From: Streptomyces cellostaticus
GTDB taxonomy: Bacteria; Actinomycetota; Actinomycetes; Streptomycetales; Streptomycetaceae
Assembly: GCF_001513965.1 (NCBI RefSeq)
Contig: NZ_KQ948020.1
Span: 1-64,000, forward strand
Direction of reading: 5' to 3'
Length of the DNA: 64,000 nt
The notes below the pieces were generated by a model. That model worked only from the letters and a program-made list of their open reading frames with translations, did not search any database and was not told the origin of the DNA. Positions 1 through 8,513 of this stretch are shown piece by piece. Both the position numbers and the translations under genes were made by a program. Numbering within the stretch: the first letter of the stretch is position 1; each line of letters begins with the position of its first letter.

Positions 1-185
1 TTAGGGCGCCGCCCAAGGCCTCGGGCAGCCATGATCAGGACGAAGAATGGAATCTCGTCGTCAGGACTGAGCCAGAACGGCGACGCAGGATCATCGTGCC
101 AGCCGCACTCTGTGTCTTGGATCTTTTGGAGAGCTCGGTCGATCTCTTGGTGCTGGTCGAAGGGCTTGCGAAGCGGCTGGTCCAT
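1..185 (-). CDS. Possible hypothetical protein, cut by the window edge
   Basis: An open frame starts with ATG at 185, 13 bases after the stop of the upstream endonuclease gene, and stays open for 61 codons to the window edge. It begins MDQPLRKPFDQHQEIDRALQ and later has a hydrophobic stretch (PFFVLIMAARGLG). I do not recognise the family. Codon use is mixed and less GC-rich at third positions than the chromosomal genes, as in the neighbouring endonuclease, so both may belong to the same acquired segment. The short spacing suggests co-transcription with the endonuclease. The C-terminus lies outside the window, so length and function cannot be judged. Confidence 0.4.
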   Translation of the reverse strand, partial: MDQPLRKPFDQHQEIDRALQKIQDTECGWHDDPASPFWLSPDDEIPFFVLIMAARGLGRRP

Positions 186-198
186 CAAGAGACACGAC

Positions 199-1116
199 TT
201 AGACGTAGCTGGGGACGTCCTCGTAGTACCGGTAGTGGTCCGCGTCGTAGGCATCGTGACCTCGGTCGACCTTTCTGAACGTGACCTCGAAGTGGTCGAA
301 CTGGCCGTCGTCGTAGGTCACGGTCCCGTTGCCAAGCCGCCCGAGCAGCCGGTCGGTATCCATCGGCGGTTCGATCTCCTCGGACTGCCAGCCGCGGGCG
401 CCGTACAGGTAGTCGAGGTACCAGACGAATCCGCCGTGCTTGTCGTCGTAGAAGACACCTCGGGGACGGATTTCGTGCCCGACAGGCAAGTCGATTGAGG
501 CGACCCTGTCCAACCGCTCGTCGATCCAATTGAGCGGGAACCCGACTGCGCTTCCGTGCCGGTTAGAGACGCGGAGGTAGAAGCCGCGGGTGATACCGAT
601 GAACCGGTTCGGCTCGCTAGTGGCGAAGACCCTCCACCCGCTGGCTTCGGCGCTTACCGGGAAAAACCGCTGGGCTACCGCCCAGCCCCGGGGAGTGGCG
701 AGCATGCGTTCGAGCTCCACTCCGTCCCACACATGTGTGTGCACACCCTTGGTCCGCTCGATTGACTCCAGTCGGGAGACCAGGGCGCTGGAGGGCTGGG
801 TGGAGCAGACGAGGAGGAAAGCGTCGGCGTCATGCTGAGCAACAGCGTCCACGATGCCGCCGATGCTTCCAACGTCTTCGCCGTTGACCGATCGTCCGGC
901 GCCATCCTTGGCGTGAGCCATGTGCTTGCACGAGATCACCCAGTTGCGTGTCTTCGCCCCCAGCACTGCATCGCCCGGCTCCTCGAGAAGGAGGTCGCGT
1001 CCGCCATCTGCTCCCCGGCCAGACCACTTGGCTCTATAGCCGAGGGCAAGGGCCAGTTCGCGGACCAGCTGTTCCAGATCCTCGCCGTCCGGCGCCAACT
1101 CGCGAAAGTCGAGCAT
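199..1116 (-). CDS. Mrr-like restriction endonuclease family protein
   Basis: 305 residues. The N-terminal third reads as a PD-(D/E)xK (Mrr_cat type) nuclease: LEQLVRELALALGYRAK, then GADGGRDLLLEEP giving the acidic residue, then WVISCKH, the usual xxCK catalytic lysine motif. A Rossmann-like stretch follows (DAFLLVCSTQPSS..LVSRLESI), typical of nucleases acting on modified or foreign DNA. The C-terminal half (about 170-305) has many aromatic residues and is not recognised; it may be a recognition domain. Base composition is lower in GC than the core genes nearby, consistent with horizontal gain. It lies on the integrated element and probably serves a defence role. No methyltransferase partner is visible, which fits a type IV-like enzyme. 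Confidence 0.7.
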   Translation of the reverse strand: MLDFRELAPDGEDLEQLVRELALALGYRAKWSGRGADGGRDLLLEEPGDAVLGAKTRNWVISCKHMAHAKDGAGRSVNGEDVGSIGGIVDAVAQHDADAFLLVCSTQPSSALVSRLESIERTKGVHTHVWDGVELERMLATPRGWAVAQRFFPVSAEASGWRVFATSEPNRFIGITRGFYLRVSNRHGSAVGFPLNWIDERLDRVASIDLPVGHEIRPRGVFYDDKHGGFVWYLDYLYGARGWQSEEIEPPMDTDRLLGRLGNGTVTYDDGQFDHFEVTFRKVDRGHDAYDADHYRYYEDVPSYV

Positions 1117-1262
1117 TGTGCTCCCTGTCAGTGACGTGCAGTGTTCATCAGCGTGATTTAGGTGCCCCCGCGCCGCCGGGTTGGCTGCCTTCCCCGGTGG
1201 GCGCCGGGATGGTTGCTGGAGAACAGGATTACCATCCAGCGCTGACAGCGCGGTCGGAAGAG

Positions 1263-2582
1263 TCAGCCCGCGATGCGGGCTGACTGCTCGCGGAGCTCTT
1301 GGGCTTCCGGGACGCCGCTGTACCGGCGCAGGCGGACGCGCATGTCCTGGAGGGCGGCTTGGACCTTGACGGAGCGGATGCCGTCCGCGCAGTCGAGGAA
1401 GTCGCGCCAGGTAGCCATGGCGCCGTCCACGTCGCCTTGGCGGAGCCGTACGCCGCCGAGGTCGGCAAGGACGATGGCGCGGGTGCGGCGGCGGTCGAGG
1501 CCGTGGATGTCGAGGGCGAGGTGGAGGTGCTCTTCGGCGGAGTCGAGGTCGCCGAGGCGGGAGAGGATCATGCCGGACTCGTGGGCCCAGCGGCCGGGGG
1601 AGTAGTGGGCGGCCCAGGAGTCGCCGCCCGCGGCGGCCGGCTTGCCGATGGCGGTCTCGGACATGGCGAGGTGCTTGGTCGCCATACGGCGGTCGTCATC
1701 CTGGGCGGCGGCGTTGGCGAGGGTGGCCTCGTAGTAGGCGACGGCCCGTGGGTTGTCGAGGTGGCGGCCGTAGTCCACGCAGGCTTCGCCGAGCTGGACG
1801 GCTTCGGCACGGTAGCCGAGATCGACGCACTGTACGGCGAGGCCGCGGAGAGCGGTGGCCGAGAGCTCAGGGTCGCCGGCTTCGGCGGCGAGGCGGAAGG
1901 AATGGGCGTAGTAGCGCTGGGCGAGTCCGCGGAGTTCGGGGGTATCGCCTTCGTCCTGGGCCATCCAGCCGGCGAGCTGGACGAGCTGGGAGGTGGCGGC
2001 GAACAGGTCTCGGCCGGTGGCCTTGGTGAAGCGTCCCTCCAGCCAGGGGGCGACGTCCTGGGTGAGGTAGCGGACGGCCAGGTGGCGGGCGTGCCCGCCG
2101 CCGAGTTCGGAGGCGGAGTCGCCGAGCGCCTTGACCATGTGGCGTACGGCGGCCACCTCGCCCTGGCCGACGCGGACGGCTCCGGGGAGGGCGGTCTTGG
2201 TCCGGCGGGTGATGCTGTCCATGTCGGGCAGGCCGAGCGCGGACAGGGCGTATCCGCTGGAGGCGAGGATGAACTCCCGACGTTCCACGTCGCTCCTTCC
2301 CAGGTGCAGGACTGATGCAACGGTATCTGCGTGGAGTGCCGCAGGCATGGGCTCCGGAAGGTTGATCGCCTCGGGGGCCAGCCCCAGCACCTGCGCGATG
2401 TAGGGCCACCAGCGGCCGGGAGTCCGTTCTCCCTCGATCCAACGCCGGGCGTGCTGGCGCTGCAGGCGCCGCGGATCGCCGCATTCGGCCAGGCCAAGGG
2501 CACGCGCCAACTCCGAAGGCCCCCAGCCCCGTTCCTGGCAGGCTCGCTTGATCAGTTCCGCGACGGCCGGGTTCCTCGGCAC
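1263..2582 (-). CDS. XRE-family regulator with TPR-like C-terminal domain
   Basis: 439 residues. Residues about 1-75 form a helix-turn-helix (ELIKRACQERGWGPSELARAL, then ARRWIEGERTPGRWWPYIAQVLGL). The remainder is alpha-helical with repeated A/L-rich helix pairs like the TPR sensor domains of Streptomyces XRE regulators (YYAHSFRLAAEAGDPELSAT, AEEHLHLALDIHGLDRRRTR). The start is GTG at 2582, chosen for the GGGGAGG site about 10 bases upstream. An ATG at 2590 is in another frame. The gene is divergent from the cassette that begins at 2755, and three tandem repeats at 2601-2629 lie just upstream of its start. It is probably both an autoregulator and the regulator of the cassette; that role is inferred from the layout. 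TPR domains of this kind often bind peptides or small molecules, but no ligand can be named. Confidence 0.8.
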   Translation of the reverse strand: MPRNPAVAELIKRACQERGWGPSELARALGLAECGDPRRLQRQHARRWIEGERTPGRWWPYIAQVLGLAPEAINLPEPMPAALHADTVASVLHLGRSDVERREFILASSGYALSALGLPDMDSITRRTKTALPGAVRVGQGEVAAVRHMVKALGDSASELGGGHARHLAVRYLTQDVAPWLEGRFTKATGRDLFAATSQLVQLAGWMAQDEGDTPELRGLAQRYYAHSFRLAAEAGDPELSATALRGLAVQCVDLGYRAEAVQLGEACVDYGRHLDNPRAVAYYEATLANAAAQDDDRRMATKHLAMSETAIGKPAAAGGDSWAAHYSPGRWAHESGMILSRLGDLDSAEEHLHLALDIHGLDRRRTRAIVLADLGGVRLRQGDVDGAMATWRDFLDCADGIRSVKVQAALQDMRVRLRRYSGVPEAQELREQSARIAG

Positions 2583-2600
2583 CCCGTCATCCTCCCCACC

Positions 2601-2629
2601 TGGATTACGCGGGATTACGCAGGACTACA
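2601..2629. promoter_or_regulatory. Three tandem direct repeats, probable XRE operator
   Basis: The unit GGATTACGC occurs at 2602-2610 and 2612-2620, followed by the degenerate copy GGACTAC at 2622-2628. The period is exactly 10 bp, one helical turn, so the sites face the same side of the DNA. They lie 20 bp upstream of the regulator start codon at 2582 and about 125 bp before the divergent cassette. The arrangement suggests cooperative binding by the XRE protein. That is inferred. Confidence 0.6.
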
Positions 2630-2754
2630 TCCTGGGCCCTGTCCCGGGAGGGCGGACCGCCGTTCACTGAACATCACCCCGCAGATCTCCGAATGGTTCG
2701 AACAGGCCCCGTTCAGGGCCTGTTGGCGCCTGCCCGGACACGTGAGAGGAGCCG

Positions 2755-2856
2755 ATGGTGGAGATGACCTCTGACAGCGCGCGGACCCGCACGATCCCGC
2801 CTTCCCGAGTGGTCGGTGTCTGCCGCTACCCCGCCCTCCGGGAGGTGCGGCGGTGA
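2755..2856 (+). CDS. 33-residue leader-like small ORF
   Basis: ATG at 2755 follows AGAGGAG with 5-base spacing. It encodes 33 residues (MVEMTSDSARTRTIPPSRVV then GVCRYPALREVRR), basic at the C-terminus and with no membrane segment. Its TGA overlaps the GTG of the next ORF as GTGA, the arrangement of translational coupling. It is the first frame of the cassette divergent from the XRE regulator. The function is unknown. A good ribosome site and coupled stop support a real gene, but it may only set translation of the downstream ORFs. Confidence 0.45.
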   Translation: MVEMTSDSARTRTIPPSRVVGVCRYPALREVRR

Positions 2857-3038
2857 GCCGGGTCCCGTTATCCGACCCACTGGGGACGGTCCTGAGCTGG
2901 GTCTGGGCGCTCGGCTCGGCTGCTGGACTCGCGGTCCTCGGAGTCATGGTCCAGGCCGAGCAGTCGTCCGCGCAGATGCCGTTGGCGCACCCGCCGCTCA
3001 GCGTCGACGACATCCCCTTGGCCGACAGCGCCCGATAG
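2853..3038 (+). CDS. Small single-span membrane protein
   Basis: 61 residues from GTG at 2853, preceded by GGGAGG at 2840-2845 and overlapping the previous stop as GTGA. One hydrophobic helix (about residues 12-33, SWVWALGSAAGLAVLGVMV) is followed by a short polar tail (HPPLSVDDIPLADSAR). I do not recognise a family. It lies 50 bp before the large kinase/nucleotidyltransferase gene and is likely in the same transcript. Coupling and the well-formed helix support a true gene. A role in anchoring or regulating the cassette would be a guess. Confidence 0.5.
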   Translation: MSRVPLSDPLGTVLSWVWALGSAAGLAVLGVMVQAEQSSAQMPLAHPPLSVDDIPLADSAR

Positions 3039-3088
3039 AGGCGTCGGCCTCCGCGTGCCTCGCATCACCAGCGAAAGAAGGGAAGCCG

Positions 3089-4989
3089 ATGCCCAGCCAG
3101 CACGGCGACGACATGCACCCCGTGTCGGTCGCGTTCAGCGGCCCCGACAACACCGGGAAGACCAAGCAGATCGGGATCCTGCCCGGCGCATGGGCCCGGC
3201 AGCCACCTCCGCGGGCCCCCTCGACCACTACGACCCGCGCTGGGCCACCATCAAGGCCGACGGCATGGCCCGCTGGTGGTTCGAGACCGGCCCCGTCGAG
3301 GAGGTCACCGATGTCCTCGCCACCTCCTACCTCGAACGCTCCCGGCACCCCTTCTCCGCGCCGGTGCGCCTGCTGGACCGGGGCATCCCCATGCTGGAAG
3401 CGTCCGTGGCCGCGACGGTCGCCGTACGGGAGAACCTGGGCACCGCGCAGGCCGCGGACCGGGCCCGGCTCCTGCTGTCCCCGTACGAGACCGACCTGCG
3501 GGCCGCCGAGGAGGACGAATACGCCCTCGTCCTCCTGCACTGCGACGACCCCGAAGAGGGCACCCGCCGGAGCCTGGCCCACGAGGTGACCGTCACCGAC
3601 ACCTACGCGGCGTACCAGCGCCACCTCCACGAGCAGATCAACCGCCTCGTCGCTGACGGCCGCTTCCCGATGTCGATCCGCATCGGCGACCGCCCGACCG
3701 TCACCATCCAGGACGAGGTGCGCCGGCTCCTGGCGCCCCTGCACCCGAGCGTGCCGAGCCGGGCCCTGGCGGGAGTGCACGTCACCGCTCTGGGCGGCAT
3801 GTCGGAGAGCGGCAAGAGCACCGCTGGCGAGTACCTGCGCACGCACCACGGCCACGCCCGCCTCAAGATCGGGCACCTCATCGAGGACGCGGCCAGTCGG
3901 GCGGGCATCCCCGACCCCTACAGGCTGGGCTCCGTCGTCCAGGCCGAGCTGATCGTGGACGCGCTGGACCGGTTCTGCCATGCCCATCACTTCCTCGACT
4001 CCGTCAGCATCGAGTCGCTGCACGACTTCGACTCGACCGCCGAACTCGCCCGGATGCTCGGCTCCCAGCTCACCATCGTCTACCTGGACGCCTCCGAGGC
4101 CACGCGCACACGGCGGGGCACCGCCGGAGCCCAGGACGTCGCCGACCGCGACGTCGTCAAGAGCGCACGAGGTGCGGACAAGATCGCCTCCATTGCCCAC
4201 GAGGTCATCGGCAACGACGGGCCACGGCTGGAACTGGAACGCCGGCTGGACCGCATCGCGCTCGACCGCCGCTGGCCGGAGCACCAGCCCAGCACCATGC
4301 CGGTCAACGCGCTCGGACTCCCGGTCCACCTGGAGGCCTACCTGGCCGAGTTCCTCGACCGCACCACCGGCCCGCAGCCGCTGATCGACCTGCTGGCCGT
4401 CACCGGCAGCGGTGCCCGCGGCAAGTACCAGCACGGCTGGAGCGACCTCGACGTGTTCGTCGTCGCCGACGCCTCTTCCCTCGGCGGGATCCGCCAGGTC
4501 CTCGCGGAACTGGAGGCCGAACTCGGCGGGGTCAAACTCGGCATCACCGTGCTGACTCGAGCCGAGTGCCGGGCCGGCGCCGTGACCTCCCGCCTCCTCC
4601 ACGTCCTCGCCCTCATCGGCAGCGGGGCGCTAGTCCCGCTGTGGTCCGCCCCCGGCCTGGCCCTGCCTGCACCAGACGCCGCCACCGACATCGAGGCGAG
4701 CCTGCGCGACGGCATCCAGGCCGCCATAGAGATCCGCCGCCAGCTCCTCAAGGGGGCACCCGACCTCCGCGGCCTCTACAAGGTCACCGCGCTGCTTGCG
4801 AAGATCCAGCTCCGCTTCAGCGGTATCGAATGCCCCTCCGACAGCGACGCCCTCACCGTCCTCCTCGACGCCAAGCGGCAGGACACCAGCGCGGTCACCA
4901 CCGCCCGCACCGAGCGCCCCGCCGCCGAAGCGCTCGCGACCCTCGTCCTTCACAGCTGGCTGGACACCCTTCCCGGGGAAAGGCAGTGA
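3089..4989 (+). pseudogene. Two P-loop kinase domains plus nucleotidyltransferase, frameshifted near its start
   Basis: The gene starts at ATG 3089 behind AAGGGAAG. The first frame gives MPSQHGDDMHPVSVAFSGPD then NTGKTKQIGIL, a thymidylate-kinase-like Walker A. It then leaves frame at about 3180-3183, where CTGCCCGG stands in place of an expected CTGGCCCGG. Restoring one G gives ILARRMGPAATSAGPLDHYD and continuous reading to 4989, about 633 residues in all. A second P-loop domain follows (ALGGMSESGKSTAGEYL), resembling dephospho-CoA-kinase-like proteins. The C-terminal part carries a minimal nucleotidyltransferase motif (GSGARGKYQHGWSDLDVFVV). The substrate is unknown. Its stop overlaps the next gene (GTGA). 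Either this is true decay or a sequencing error; the rest of the frame is intact, and no internal start would restore the first P-loop. Confidence 0.7.
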
Positions 4990-6104
4990 GCGTGAGTGCC
5001 CGGCGGGCCCCGGCGGTAGCGGGCACCTTCCACAAGCCGGTGGCGACCCGCGAGCAGGCCGAAGCCGAAGTGAGGGGTTGGAGCCAGCTCGCTTCCCACA
5101 TCGTTGTGCCGGGCCTTCACGGGCAGGTCGCGTTGCCGGACAGGCAGCTCCTCGCGTACGAGGATGTCTTCGCCACCGGCCGGTGCGTGCTGCTGATGGG
5201 CGACGTGATCGCCCTCGCCGACCGCGACCCGGCCATGCAGCCCCGCCTGGACTGCCTCGTGGACAGCGTCTGCGCCGACCTGAGGGCGGCGGCCGAGGAG
5301 ACCGGCGAGCGCGTGCCGCTGGCCGAGTGCGTTCCCGACCTCTACCTCGACCGGATCCGCCCCGGAGGCCGGCTGGACCGCTGGTACCTCCGCCGTGACC
5401 TGCCGATCGCCCTGCCCCACATCGGTACGACCCTCACCCTCCGGGAGCTGGCCGGCTTCACCCTCACGGCCAACGGCCGGCAGCTGACGCTGAACGTCGC
5501 CGACACCATCGACAGCCTCCGCCACGTCCTGGCCCCGGACCGCCGCTGGCTGGCCGGTCTGTCGCAAGGCGACCCCACGGAGCCCAACATCGCCGACCCG
5601 CTGTGCTGGCTCGACTTCGAGTTCGCCGGCCGCAACACCGTCGTGGGCGAGGCCGCCAACCTGCTCTGGTACCTGATGGCCCTGGGCGGCTGGCTCGTCC
5701 CCCACTACCAGCCCGACGTCTACTCCCGCACCCTCCGCCTCGCCCTGCCACCACTTTCCCGCCCGCGCATCGAGTACCTGGACCTGCACGAGGGCAGCCG
5801 CCACATCGACGTCCGATACTCCTGGAACACCGGACCCGGCCGCAGTGCGGCCGTCGCGCGGGCGTTGGACGGCCTTCGTGGAGGGGACGGCAGCGGCCTG
5901 GAGGAGATCCATGCCTTCCTCGCCATGCGCATCCTCGGGGTCATCCCGACCTCCCGGTTGACCGGGCACGACCTCCTGCTCGTGCTGATCAAGCTGGCCG
6001 AGAGCCAGGAACCGCTCACGACGATCGATACCTTCTTCACCACCACACCGGCCCCTCACCCCCACTCTGGCGAACGGAGCAGCCATGTCCCTGCCCCTGC
6101 TTGA
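4986..6104 (+). CDS. Aminoglycoside-phosphotransferase-fold kinase
   Basis: 372 residues from GTG at 4986, which overlaps the upstream stop (GTGA) and has GGGGAAAGG upstream. The phosphotransferase signature is [20 protein letters not shown]: the Asp of the catalytic loop, the downstream Asn, and the DFE metal-binding Asp are present. The His usually found just before this Asp in APH enzymes is Gln (SQGDPTEPN). The N-terminal lobe ([20 protein letters not shown]) fits an ATP-binding fold. It probably phosphorylates a small hydroxylated metabolite, perhaps the same compound handled by the upstream kinase/nucleotidyltransferase and the downstream SDR. The substrate cannot be read from sequence. 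The last 20 bases overlap the SDR gene. Confidence 0.65.
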   Translation: MSVSARRAPAVAGTFHKPVATREQAEAEVRGWSQLASHIVVPGLHGQVALPDRQLLAYEDVFATGRCVLLMGDVIALADRDPAMQPRLDCLVDSVCADLRAAAEETGERVPLAECVPDLYLDRIRPGGRLDRWYLRRDLPIALPHIGTTLTLRELAGFTLTANGRQLTLNVADTIDSLRHVLAPDRRWLAGLSQGDPTEPNIADPLCWLDFEFAGRNTVVGEAANLLWYLMALGGWLVPHYQPDVYSRTLRLALPPLSRPRIEYLDLHEGSRHIDVRYSWNTGPGRSAAVARALDGLRGGDGSGLEEIHAFLAMRILGVIPTSRLTGHDLLLVLIKLAESQEPLTTIDTFFTTTPAPHPHSGERSSHVPAPA

Positions 6105-6876
6105 GACCCCTCTCCAGGCCCGCCCGCTCCAGGGCCGCACCGCCCTCGTCACCGGCGGGGCCACCGGCATCGGCGCCGAGATCGGACGCGCGCTCGCCGC
6201 CGCCGGCGCGACCGTCGCGGTCAACCACCTCGGCCAGGACCCCGATGCCCACGCCCTCCTCGCCGCCTTCGAGCGCGACGGCAGCCCCGGGATCGCGGCG
6301 AACGCCGACCTCACCGATCCGGGCGCCGTCCAGACCATGGTCGACCTCGTCCGTGCTGAGATCGGCCCCATCGACATCCTCGTGAACAACGCCGGCTCCG
6401 ACCCCCGCGTCCCCTGGGAGGACACCGACGAGACAGCCTGGAACTACTCCCTCGATGTCAACCTCACCGCCCACTACCGCACCTGCCACGCGGTGACCCC
6501 CGGCATGATCGAACGCCGGTGGGGCCGCATCGTGAACATCGGCAGCGTCAACGCCCGCGCCGGTCGCACGAACCTCGTCGCGTACAGCACCGCGAAGGCG
6601 GGACTGCTGGGCCTGACCCGCTCCCTCGCCCGCGAACTGGGCCCGTACGGCATCTGCGCCAACACCGTCATGCCCGGCGCCATCCAGGTGGAGGCCGAGA
6701 ACACCCTCCCCGCCCAGCACCGTGCGCGCCCGGAGGACCAGATCAAGCGCCAGTGCGTCCCCCGCCGCGGCCGCCCCGAAGACGTCGCGGCCCTGGTGGC
6801 CTTCCTCGTGGGCCCCTCCGCGTCGTTCATCACTGGGCAATCCGTCCACGTCGACGGCGGCTGGCTGCTGCACTGA
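6085..6876 (+). CDS. Short-chain dehydrogenase/reductase (SDR)
   Basis: 263 residues, a full-length classical SDR. The cofactor motif TGGATGIG is at residues 23-30, NNAG at 101-104, catalytic Ser154 in NIGS, and Tyr167/Lys171 in YSTAK. The C-terminal substrate loop ends [16 protein letters not shown], as in glucose-dehydrogenase-like and 3-oxoacyl-ACP-reductase-like members. It oxidises or reduces an alcohol/ketone with NAD(P)H. ATG at 6085 overlaps the end of the phosphotransferase gene by 20 bases, so the two are tightly coupled. The family is sure; the substrate is open. Confidence 0.85.
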   Translation: MSLPLLETPLQARPLQGRTALVTGGATGIGAEIGRALAAAGATVAVNHLGQDPDAHALLAAFERDGSPGIAANADLTDPGAVQTMVDLVRAEIGPIDILVNNAGSDPRVPWEDTDETAWNYSLDVNLTAHYRTCHAVTPGMIERRWGRIVNIGSVNARAGRTNLVAYSTAKAGLLGLTRSLARELGPYGICANTVMPGAIQVEAENTLPAQHRARPEDQIKRQCVPRRGRPEDVAALVAFLVGPSASFITGQSVHVDGGWLLH

Positions 6877-6905
6877 GACGCCAACAAGCAAGGAGACAGA
6901 CCGAA

Positions 6906-7340
6906 ATGAAGGAACGAGTCCGCGCCGTCCTCGTCACCGCTGACGAAACGATGCTGGTCATCCGCCGCACCAAGCCCGACATCCCCCAGTACTGGGTCCT
7001 CCCCGGCGGCGGCGTCGAGCCCAGCGACGAGTCCCGGGAGGCCGCCCTCCACCGGGAGATCCACGAGGAGATCGCGGGGAAGGCCGACATCGTCCGGCTC
7101 CTCCACACGATGGAGTCCGACGACGAGCGCCAGCTCTTCTACCTCGCCCGTATCGCGACCTGGTCCTTCGAGGACCGCACCGGGCCCGAGTTCAGCGCCG
7201 AGGGCCGGGGCGAGTACGCGCTGGAGGAGATCCCGCTGACTGTGGAGGGGCTCGAGGGCATCGACCTCAAGCCCGAGGAGATCGCCCACATCCTGAGGGG
7301 CGCCATCAGCGCCGGGACCCTCGCCCCGTTCAGTCACTGA
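6906..7340 (+). CDS. NUDIX hydrolase
   Basis: 144 residues from ATG at 6906, with AAGGAGA nine bases upstream and 29 bases after the SDR stop. The Nudix box runs from Gly36: GVEPSDESREAALHREIHEE, matching Gx5Ex7REUxEE. The Gly expected after the second Glu pair is Ala57, with Gly58 next to it. Such enzymes hydrolyse nucleoside diphosphates linked to another group. As the last gene of the cassette with kinases and a nucleotidyltransferase, it may clean up or complete a nucleotide-linked product (inference). A hairpin at 7392-7417 follows. Confidence 0.85.
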   Translation: MKERVRAVLVTADETMLVIRRTKPDIPQYWVLPGGGVEPSDESREAALHREIHEEIAGKADIVRLLHTMESDDERQLFYLARIATWSFEDRTGPEFSAEGRGEYALEEIPLTVEGLEGIDLKPEEIAHILRGAISAGTLAPFSH

Positions 7341-8031
7341 ACGACCGGGGCGTGCTTCCGGGGAACACCTGCTGTGCTCCCGGAGGAACATGGCCGCCGC
7401 CAGTGATGGTGGCGGCCTTCGGGCTACCGTCCGCTTCGGCGAGCGCTTGCGTCGGGGTGCGGACTTCTCCTCCGGCTGAGATCCGCGCTCGGTCGCTGCC
7501 TGGTGGACCGGTGCCCCCTGGCTCCGGTCCGCTCCCGCCACCCCAGGGGCGGGATTGGCCGGAGTTCGCGGCGAGCGGCTCGCAGACGTGGTTCTGCTTC
7601 GTCTTGGGGTCGGTCTTGCTGTTGCGTCGGCCTTCGCACTGGTCCTGGCACTGCCGGAGACGGGCGTAGAACAGCTCCAGCATCTCGGCGGTCAGCTTGC
7701 CCGCCTTGAGGTCGTCGAACGTGGGCTTGAGGTAGTTGCGGATGATGCCCTCGGCCCGCTCGTACGACGTCTCGTCGAGCTCAGCGACGCCCAGCCACCG
7801 GTCGAGCAGGAACGACATGGTCACTTGCGTCTTGGGGTGGCGGTTCTCGTCGACCTGGTGGGGGAGCTTCGTGCGTGCCTTCTCGGCCTCGACCTCCGTC
7901 TCGGCCTGCTCGTGGAGGTAGATGTCCTTCTTCGTGAGCGGGTCACGCCCGGCGTAGACCCGGACCTGGAAGCCTGCCCCGTTGGGGCGGATGCTGCCGC
8001 GCTGACGTCGCTTGCTCTTGGTGTTCGCCAT
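7330..8031 (-). pseudogene. Tyrosine integrase, catalytic domain missing
   Basis: From ATG 8031 the first about 155 residues are a typical actinobacterial phage-type integrase N-terminus: a basic arm-binding segment (KSKRRQRGSIRPNGAGFQVRVYA), a linker, then a SAM-like core-binding domain (MSFLLDRWLGVAELDETSYE, then LKAGKLTAEMLELFYARLRQ). After HVCEPLAAN the reading becomes low-quality Gly/Pro-rich sequence, and no R..HxxR..Y catalytic domain follows. Full integrases of this type are near 380-400 residues. It lies next to the tRNA-Arg fragment at 8119-8160, the usual place for int at the edge of an integrated element. The element should no longer excise by itself. Recognisable integrase sequence spans about 7565-8031; the rest to 7330 is read-through. 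Confidence 0.75.
7392..7417 (+). terminator. Hairpin terminator of the NUDIX operon
   Basis: GGCCGCCGCCA at 7392-7402 pairs with TGGTGGCGGCC at 7407-7417 around a 4-base loop, with one G-U pair. It lies 52 bases after the NUDIX stop. There is no T run, as is common in Streptomyces. Confidence 0.55.
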
Positions 8032-8118
8032 GGTCCTGGAACCTATTCATGGTTAATGCCATGGCTACGACGAACAGCGCGCCTACCTCAGAGAGGTAAA
8101 CGCGCTGGTCAGACAGTG

Positions 8119-8160
8119 TGCCCCCGGCAGGATTCGAACCTGCGACACCCGCTTTAGGAG
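8119..8160 (-). other. Attachment site core: 3' part of tRNA-Arg(CCU)
   Basis: On the minus strand this reads from the anticodon loop CTCCTAA (anticodon CCT) through the anticodon 3' stem AGCGG, variable loop, T arm (GCAGG, TTCGAAT, CCTGC) and acceptor end CGGGGGCA. The 5' half is absent: bases before the loop do not pair with AGCGG, so this is not a working tRNA. A 3' tRNA fragment beside an integrase is the usual attL/attR of tRNA-integrating elements. The intact tRNA gene should lie at the other end, to the left of the window. Confidence 0.75.
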
Positions 8161-8513
8161 TTCGATCTCCCCTCGGCCTGGTCGGGTCTCGCCTTGTGCG
8201 TCGGTGCCACGACTGGCTGCTGTGTGTTGCCGCCGTCCGAGGACGTTGATGTCAGCGTTGGATGTCAGCGGGCCAGTTCCGGCAGTGGGCAGCACTCCAA
8301 AGACTTGTCCGGTCGGTCGGCCCAGCGGCACCAGACATGCCGACCGGTACACCTCCATAGCGTCCGGCAGGCCTGCCGGCCATCGTCCTCCCGCTGAGAG
8401 ACCGGGGCAGCCCGCTCTCGGCCCAAAGTCCCAGAGAAGTCCCAGAGATGCCGCTGCACCCTCCCCAGACCCGCATATGTGCAGGTCAGGCAGGGTGCGG
8501 CGGCATCGGTGAC
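8161..8513. other. Gene-free stretch between the att site and the HTH-MurA gene
   Basis: I see no supported gene here. Several short frames are open on both strands, but none has a convincing ribosome site or family motif. This is the likely junction between integrated DNA and core chromosome. Confidence 0.5.

Noticed and set aside
8119..8190. Complete tRNA gene
   Set aside because: Only the 3' part is present; bases upstream of the anticodon loop do not form the stem, D arm or acceptor partner.
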